DNA of 64,000 bases from Mermis nigrescens (Eukaryota > Nematoda > Enoplea > Mermithida > Mermithidae), in the NCBI GenBank assembly GCA_036768485.1, contig JAVLUZ010000329.1:248001-312000 (forward strand). Reading direction: 5' to 3'. A model generated the notes under the pieces. That model was not told the origin of the DNA. It did not search any database and saw only the letters and a program-made list of their open reading frames with translations. The translations under genes were made by a program, and so were the position numbers. This document shows positions 57,861 through 64,000 of this stretch, piece after piece; the first letter of the stretch is position 1, and every line of letters starts with the position of its first letter.

Positions 57861-57988
57861 CTACACTTCATCGCAGCTGTTGCATGTTCGTGGGCAAATG
57901 CTTTTCTGGGCTTCGTTGCACGGTCTTGTTGCAGTCGAACAATATACAGCGAAGAGCTGGTTATTTTTCGAGTCATGGCAGCGGCGTT
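57861..57988 (-). CDS. Astacin-type metalloprotease, final exon (second ShKT domain)
   Basis: The acceptor (reads ATAACAG on the - strand) lies at 57989-57995. One base carried from the previous exon completes the first codon and gives QRRCHDSKNNQLFAVYC, then CNEAQKSICPRTCNSCDEV and stop TAG at 57861-57863. Six cysteines in the order C..C..C..C.TC..C make a ShKT domain, a small disulphide fold common at the C-terminus of secreted invertebrate proteases. Perfect phase agreement with the donor at 60076 supports joining it to the astacin exon. Secreted; role of the domain unknown. Confidence 0.8.
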
Positions 57989-58064
57989 CTGTTATAATGC
58001 AGATTAGGTGGTAAATGGAATCAATACAAATAAAGAATCGAAAAAAATTTTTCTGAAATATTAT

Positions 58065-58622
58065 TATAGTCTGTTTCATTAATTCGAGAGCATTTTCAGT
58101 AAATTTTTTTAAGGCTACAGTATGCCTTGCCTAACTAGTTGATTAACCGTACATAACTCGACAGAAAAGTTGAGTGAGGTGAGCGGCCGCCATTCTTTCA
58201 TTTTTGATGCACTAGACCATCCATATAGACTTAATCCAAGCATTTAAACAGTGCTGTGACTACTACAGTAAGTCTGCTAAATAAAAATCTTGCAGCAGGA
58301 ATCGAACCTATGTTGCTCTGACGACAATCAGACGTTCTACCGCTACGCTAAGCGGAAGTCTTCGGCGATGTTTAAAATGCTGGTCTATTGTCTTTAAGGG
58401 TCGATTTATGACAAGCTGAATGCGCGAATTCCATTCGCATGTTGCATGATCTGCTGGAAGTCGTGAATAAATTATGCCGAAAGAAATTTTGTTGAAAAAC
58501 CCTTCCTTTCTATGTAGCTACAGTAATCTCTAAGTGACCTACAGTAAGTAAGAAAGATAGAGTTACTGTAGCTCCGGAAAAGATTTGCTGAAAAAGCTCT
58601 CGGATAAATGAAACAGACTATA
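58065..58622. mobile_element. TA MITE, family C (long form) with tRNA-like core
   Basis: Starts TATAGTCTGTTTCATTAATT and ends ATAAATGAAACAGACTATA. Collinear with 30658-31429 minus its insertion ('ggctacagtatgcc', 'ctactacagtaagtctgctaaataaa'). It lies in the intron between the two visible astacin exons and contains the tRNA-like segment 58288-58358. Confidence 0.88.
58288..58358 (-). ncRNA. tRNA-like segment inside a MITE
   Basis: On the - strand: TTAGCGTAGCGGTAGAACG (A-box-like D arm), then TCTGATTGTCGTCAGA (stem with a loop reading TTGTCG), then ATAGGTTCGATTCCT (T arm and B-box GGTTCGATTCC). Order and spacing are those of a tRNA. The anticodon loop is one base short and the acceptor ends pair poorly, so I read it as a tRNA-derived sequence carried by the element, not a working tRNA. 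A read of GTC (Asp) would be speculative. Confidence 0.5.
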
Positions 58623-59164
58623 AGTGTTCATGCAGATTTAAAATGAATATATTTGATTTTTTAGCCAAGTTCTATTTTATACATTAAAGCCTAGAGGAAT
58701 AATGAGAAAATTTTAAAAAATTGAAAATTAAATAAAAATCTATAACTTAAATGCATATGCAGGCCCATATTCAGGGCAGGGGAGTTTTAAAACTTTTTTC
58801 TTGAAATTTTTCTTCACCATTGCATAGAGCTCGTCGAGACACGCTCATAATTCTCCCAATCTCCTAATGTTTCCCGAGACATTTAACCTCAAAATTTTCG
58901 CCCTCCCCGCCCGAAATAAAATCCTGGATACGGGCATACATGATCTTGGGGAGTTTGGGGGTTTTCATTCCACCCCAAGAAAAAATAAAAATTTTTACCC
59001 CCCCCCCCCCCGCAGAGATTCCCCCCTTCAGAATTTGCGATTTTTCGAAAGTTCCCAAAAATTTTAAACTTTTCTGAAAATTCGTAAAAAAGGTGCTTTT
59101 CTGAGCTTTTTTAGCTATCTATTTGCTCAAAAGTGTCGAATTTTCGGCGCTTCGCGCCATATAC

Positions 59165-59392
59165 TATAGTCTGTTTCATTTAGCTTTGCGGTTTTCTTTT
59201 AAATTTTCCCTCAAGAATCAGGCTACAAAAGTGGTTTTAAATTTTGATGCAGTAATGCGGCTTAAGAATGACATATGTCTCTATATGACTCAATATACTG
59301 TAGAATATCATATTTACCGCACTAGTTTAAAACACTTTTGTAATCACTTTAAAGTTTTTCGAAAACCTCAAAGCTAAATGAAACAGATTATA
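59165..59392. mobile_element. TA MITE, family C (short form)
   Basis: TATAGTCTGTTTCATTTAGC at the left, GCTAAATGAAACAGATTATA at the right, 228 bp. It is nearly the same as 29440-29663. It sits 7 bases after the hairpin motif 59145-59158 and 10 bases from the next element. Intronic in the astacin gene. Confidence 0.9.
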
Positions 59393-59401
59393 GTCTTTTA
59401 C

Positions 59402-59630
59402 TATAGTCCGTTTCATTTAACTTTGAGGTTTTCGAATATATTTAAAGTGCCTACAAAAGTGGTTTAAACTAACAGTATAGTTGTAATATTCTACATTATA
59501 TCGAGTTATAGTGAGACGCTTGCTATTGCCAAAGCGTATTACTGCATCAAAAGTTTAAACCACTTTTGTAGCCTGATTCATGCGGATTAAATTCATAAGA
59601 AAAGCTCAAAGTTAAATGAAACAGACTATA
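59402..59630. mobile_element. TA MITE, family C (short form), inverted neighbour
   Basis: TATAGTCCGTTTCATTTAAC at the left, GTTAAATGAAACAGACTATA at the right. Its interior is in the opposite orientation to 59165-59392 ('actttgaggttttcgaa' versus 'tttcgaaaacctcaaagc'). A lone right end, GCTAAATGAAACAGACTATAG, follows at 59685-59706. Confidence 0.9.
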
Positions 59631-60076
59631 TATATTGGGCAATTTGTTTGACTTTTTTGATTTTTTTCGGAATGAAAACCTCAAAGCTAAATGAAACAGA
59701 CTATAGTCTTTTAACTATATTTTGTTCAATTTGTTTGACTTTTTTGATCTTTTTCGAAACGTTTTTTACGCTTTTATGCTCTAGAAAAATAGATTATCAT
59801 CAGAAACGCCGTAAAACGATGTTTTTGACGAGTACCTACGATTTTTGGTACCAAAAAAGGCACTTAAAAATTTAATCCCTCCCAGAAAACCCATGCTGTG
59901 CATGTATGGATATGGGCCTGTACATTTGTATACAAACGTTGCCCAAATTTCTGATTCAGCTTGTGAAAGGCATGAAAAATTTAACATGAAAAAAATAAAA
60001 AACTTTATCTTCTAGGAGTGTCGGAAAAGTATGTTATAGGTATTTATTTGTGAGCTGAATAAGCTGTTAAACTTAC

Positions 60077-60343
60077 GACAGTTGCCACAAGTTTTACGGC
60101 AACGTCTCAGCTTATAGTACCCCGGATAATCGTTGCACGCAGTTGGTGAAATCCTGATTGTTTCTGAGCAATCATCGCTTAAATCCATGCAAACGTCTGG
60201 ATATGTGTTAACTTCGCAGTTTTTAGGATCTCGATCTTTGTCACGACCACAATTGTATAAAATGTTAAGCCGAACCACGTCGCACTTACTCAATCCGACC
60301 ATTTGACCCATTTGATTCTGATATCTAAATTGGGGACCGATAA
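60077..60343 (-). CDS. Astacin-type metalloprotease, exon with end of catalytic domain and first ShKT
   Basis: The - strand translation has IGPQFRYQNQMGQMVGLSKC then DVVRLNILYNC. (I/M)GQxxGLSxxDxxxxNxxYxC is the conserved end of the astacin peptidase domain. A ShKT domain follows: CMDLSDDC, TACNDYPGYYKLRRCRKTCG then NC. Donor GTAAGT begins at 60076 (reading down), leaving one base that the final exon completes. The start is uncertain: the frame is blocked by TAA near 60363, and an AG just above 60343 is the most likely acceptor, though its pyrimidine tract is poor. The zinc motif HExxHxxGxxH must be in earlier exons, not recognised up to 64000. Confidence 0.82.
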
Positions 60344-60992
60344 CTTTTCGAAGACCATTTTAAACCTTTTTGGGATTTAATAGCATCAGTTTTTATAAAT
60401 TAAGATTTTTTAAAGCAAAAGATTTTTCCCCAAAAAAACAGTGCGAAAGCAAGAGATGTTTTTCCAGCAAATTAGAGATAGCGACATGGTGTGCGTTTTC
60501 CATTTGCCTCACAGTTACTTTTTTAAATTTAGGTCCTCGCTATCAAATCAGCTCGTACAGGAGACCATTTTTTCGCCAAAAGTTAATAATCTTTTGAGCA
60601 GGACAACGTAGTTTCGTTCGATTTAAACGTTTCATATTCACATTCCTTAGATTGATAAGCCTAGCGGCTCCTCTGCGTCATACGCAGAACAACTAATAAT
60701 GTTAGAAACCGTTCAAAAATTTTATTGATCGATTATTATTTTTTGGGTACCAAGTATGCGGCAGAATAAAATTGGTTTTAAAATGTTCAGTGTGCTGCAA
60801 ATCTGGGACCCGTAAGTCTAGAATGTTAAACTACATAAATCTTAATTAGATAACGTGTATTGCTTAATTGAGACAGCCACAATGGAATCGAGTGGACCTA
60901 GTCCTCGAAAGGAGAAATCTAAAAATTCTTCAAGAAGAAAAGAGTTTTAAAGAGGCTATCTTCAGCAGAAATAGATATTTTCAATAGGAAAT

Positions 60993-61108
60993 TATAGTCT
61001 GTTTCACATAACTTTGGACGTAAATCTTAAGAATTTCAATCAACAGTAAGCCGCAATGCTATAATCGCCATCTGTCGGCATGTCCATACTTCTGTGAAAC
61101 AGACTATA
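60993..61108. mobile_element. TA MITE, family C (116 bp)
   Basis: TATAGTCTGTTTCACATAAC at the left, TTCTGTGAAACAGACTATA at the right. Shares its interior with 30416-30581 ('cgtaaatcttaagaatttcaat', 'cagtaagccg'). The smallest member here. Confidence 0.88.
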
Positions 61109-62178
61109 AGTGTTAGTTATGCAATTATTTGCAATCTTTCGATTTAAAGCGCCCTTTAAGAATATTGTAGCTAAGAAAGATAAATAATCGCACAAGTCAA
61201 AGCTAATATTTAGTATATTAAGTAAAAACAAAATATTGGAACCGAACCTTGCTCGCTTTTCCGCAGCTAGTGTTTATATTCTACTCCCTCTGAAAGATTT
61301 CAGTTTGCGTGTTCAACTCCGTAGCTAAAGCAAGTGGAGAAATAAATGCAAACAGCTGCAAAAATTGTTTTTTGATTAGTGGAAAAGAGGAAATCCTAAC
61401 AGAAGAGTAGCAAAATATAAAATAACAATTGGTAGTCAAGATGCAAATGTCTAGTATATTGTATATTGCAATAAATTCGTTGAACATTCGAGGAAGATGA
61501 TTACCTCGAATCCTTGGCTTCTATTGACAATCTGTTAGGCAAAGCAAAGGCATATGCAGGATAATGCATTATTGAATTATAGTCATAAGGCATGAAATAA
61601 GTCGACAAGTTTTTCTTGGCGAACGCATATTCCATCCCTTTATTACGAAGCAATATTCATTGAAAAATTACAAACACTAATTTAAAGTCCTTGTGCTAAT
61701 CAGGTTAAAAAATCTTTCGATATTAATACGATTTTTTTAATAGCCAGCATATTATACGAAGAAATGACTGAGATATTGAAATTTTCATCTATTATTTCAT
61801 TACAAATTTTTCAGAGCACGGAAGTAAAATATAGTGAACATTTCGAAAATCTCATAAGACTCTTTCACGTAGCTTGAGCATGAACTTTAGAATTTTTTAA
61901 CGACAATAAGCTGGCGGATCAGGAATTACGTCAATTGCATTATTTGATCCAATCGTCAAAGATTGTGGGTAAAAATTTCTTAAAATCAAAACCGTGACTT
62001 ATGAGAAGCAGCCTGTAAGATTAGGTACCTGGCACGACGTTGTCGTAAAGAATGGTGACGTAATAATCTCTGTCATATCTTAAGAAATTAGATGACGGAA
62101 TTATTAAAATGAATTGGAAGAAAATACGACCATTATTCTAATTGAAAAACCGTATGTACGTATCTAACACTATATATT

Positions 62179-62835
62179 AATAGCAAGAAAAAATGCTCCG
62201 ATGGAGCAAAAAAGTGAATTTACTTGAATTTCTTCATTGTTAAGGATGTAAAAGGAGGGGACTAGAGAAAATTTCTCTATATGCGCAGAAGCCATAGGAA
62301 TGTGCTATACAGTTAGACTTCCTCTGAACAACGCTAAAATCAAGTATGTATATTCTGCGGCTTATGCGCGTTTCTGCAGATTTTCTGCAGTAATTTCGAC
62401 TATGATGGCGAGTATTTTGATTACTTCATTTTGGAAAATTTAAACAAAATTTTTGTGGTTTTTCATGCAAACTATTGAGTTGGCCTTGGAGGTGTAAAGT
62501 TTACTCTATTATCTTTTACGCCAGAGCGTTGTGAAAGGTCAAGATTTCATGAAATAAATAATACATTGATGATTTAATAGTCAAGAAAGTGTCTTCAATG
62601 CTCTTTTGCGAAACAGTTAAAAACGTTTTGTGACGACACCCTGATTTTTCACAGGCCGCAGAATAAACTTCGATTTTCGCGTTGTTTAGAGGAAGGTCTA
62701 ACTGTTTAGCACATTGCTTTAGCTTCTGCGCATATAGGGAAATTTTTCCTAGACCCTTCCTTATACATCCTTAACAATGAAGAAATTCAAGTATATTCAC
62801 CTTTTTCGCTCCATCGGAGCATTTTTTCTGGCTAG
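62179..62835. mobile_element. TA-flanked MITE, family I, copy 2
   Basis: TAGCAAGAAAAAATGCTCCG at the left, CGGAGCATTTTTTCTGGCTA at the right. Inner pairs include ACTTGAATTTCTTCATTG against CAATGAAGAAATTCAAGT, and TTCTCTATATGCGCAGAAGC against its inverse near 62725. Arms exceed 100 bp. Related to 23239-23861 (shared 'aaaggaggggactag' and 'tattctgcggc'). Confidence 0.82.
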
Positions 62836-63269
62836 CATTCTACTTTTCTTTAGCATGAATTTGTTCTTAAACACTGCATTTTCAATACAAAAAAGCAATC
62901 TAAGTAAGCTTAATCACAGGGAAACCTACGTAAATTGCAAAATTTAAAATACAATTTAAAAATTAGCGTAAATATTTTCTTAATGTATTTCAAATCAGAA
63001 ATACTCGAAGAAAGTTAAATCCAAAGCTTGCATAGGCAAAGATTAACGGCAACAGTTTTTGTTTTTCCATATCAAGTGTTGACATTGGAAGAAAGATAAC
63101 AACGGTAGTAAGAAAATTTATGAAATTAAAATTTACGTAAATGACGTTACTAACCTAATTGAAGTTTAAATCCTGCATCGACAGAAACAGCAAGCGAAAG
63201 CCAGGCATGGCAACAAACAAATCAGTGTGTAAAACTAACGCAATGATGTATCAGCCGCCAAAAATCATA

Positions 63270-64000
63270 TACAATCATAGGTAGCGCGATAGCGCTACCT
63301 ATAATATACTTGGCCATCCTTTTTTATATGTTTATCACAGCGAGTGCGAAATTTGTGCCCCCCTCACAGCAACAAGGGCACACACCTGGGAGGTGCGGTT
63401 ATTTTTAATCGATAGATGATTAAATAATTCGATGCTGGTGTTTTTTTGTTTACACTCAATACCGAGTTAGCAATGAGTGTGTATAGTGTAAACCGAAAAG
63501 TCAAATAATTTGCGGAGGGCCAATTTTTTTTAATATTGCCCCTGAGCTGTAGATTACGAATCTTGACCTTAAAATTTCTTTGCACTCAATGCTTGTTGCA
63601 CAAAAATGTAAAGTATACGGATTTTTTACTCTTTGCGTGTCCTTCAGCTTATCTAACTCAATTTTAGTTTCTGTGCAGTCCAATTGGTTTCATGTTGTAG
63701 AGGATTACAATATCTCAAAACACTTTTTTCTCTTTTTACGCAATATTTCTTGATTTGTAATCGTTTTGTGTAAAGGATTCGTGACGAAAAAAGAAATTTC
63801 TTCAGCTACTCCGCTAAGTAGGCGGAACATGCTAATTATGCTTAAAATGTGCCCCTGACCTTAGCGTTACAGATCCTAGTTTATTTTGTTTCTATACACC
63901 CAATATTGCAATATTAGCTCAAGTGTAAAGTTTACACTAAGAAGCACTTTTCCGCTCAGAGCATTGGGTATCAAACAATTTGCGGAAGGCCAATTTTTTT
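63270..64000. repeat. Degenerate repeat related to 19000-20440
   Basis: Opens with the palindrome AGGTAGCGCGATAGCGCTACCT (63280-63301), then repeated TTTACACTCAATACCGAGTT-like phrases. The sentence TCAAATAATTTGCGGAGGGC then CAATTTTTTT (63500) recurs as CAAACAATTTGCGGAAGGCC at the window end, giving a unit of about 470 bp. It continues past the window. Between 61110 and 62178 no exon or repeat was recognised. Confidence 0.6.

Noticed and set aside
60370..60597. Upstream astacin exon on the minus strand
   Set aside because: The minus-strand translation shows no zinc motif, no Met-turn and frequent stops; no paired splice sites.

Overview
This is a eukaryotic, metazoan window: three split nuclear genes with GT..AG introns, embedded in AT-rich DNA that is mostly short non-autonomous transposons, fold-back elements and satellites. 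There is no operon structure, no CRISPR array and no rRNA. A KDM4 homologue that keeps its PHD and Tudor domains, plus an astacin protease with tandem ShKT domains, points to a non-insect invertebrate (insect KDM4 proteins lack the PHD/Tudor part). A nematode-like or other ecdysozoan or lophotrochozoan worm is possible, but the sequence does not fix the phylum.

Genes. (1) + strand, about 4715-27546: the C-terminal half of a KDM4/JMJD2-type chromatin protein. Seven short exons (4715-5028, 7120-7286, 11209-11395, 13147-13331, 17418-17746, 18651-18846, 27381-27546) encode a pre-PHD linker, PHD finger, extended PHD and hybrid double Tudor. The JmjN/JmjC catalytic part is not in the first 4.7 kb and must lie to the left or be absent. 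(2) + strand, 45112-50889: a complete two-exon mitochondrial ribosomal protein uL29m (MRPL47), 256 residues, with a 5.0-kb intron. (3) - strand, 60343-57861: the last two exons of an astacin metalloprotease carrying two ShKT domains; upstream exons were not found. A decayed LINE reverse-transcriptase tail lies at 32.2-32.8 kb (-).

Repeats. At least seven element families have recognisable terminal inverted repeats, and several copies have perfect 8-bp target duplications typical of hAT transposons (CTCACATG, TTTCGGGG, TTTTTAAG, GTCTACAG, GCAGTGAC, TGCACAGA, ACTTTATA). Elements are nested, most clearly at 24437-25604, 46537-48414 and 51116-54115. Others are TA-flanked MITEs starting TATAGTCTGTTTCA, some with a tRNA-like core; a TTAA-flanked piggyBac-like element (38476-41290); fold-back elements near 11.7-12.7 and 14.5-15.4 kb; a 33.4-37.5 kb inverted-repeat/minisatellite complex; and a 180-bp satellite at 55.3-56.6 kb.

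The most unusual signal is a short GC-rich palindrome, GGCGCGAAGCGCC, in otherwise AT-rich DNA. It recurs about 20 times across unrelated repeats, introns and intergenic DNA, and its core GCGAAGC matches a known exceptionally stable DNA mini-hairpin.
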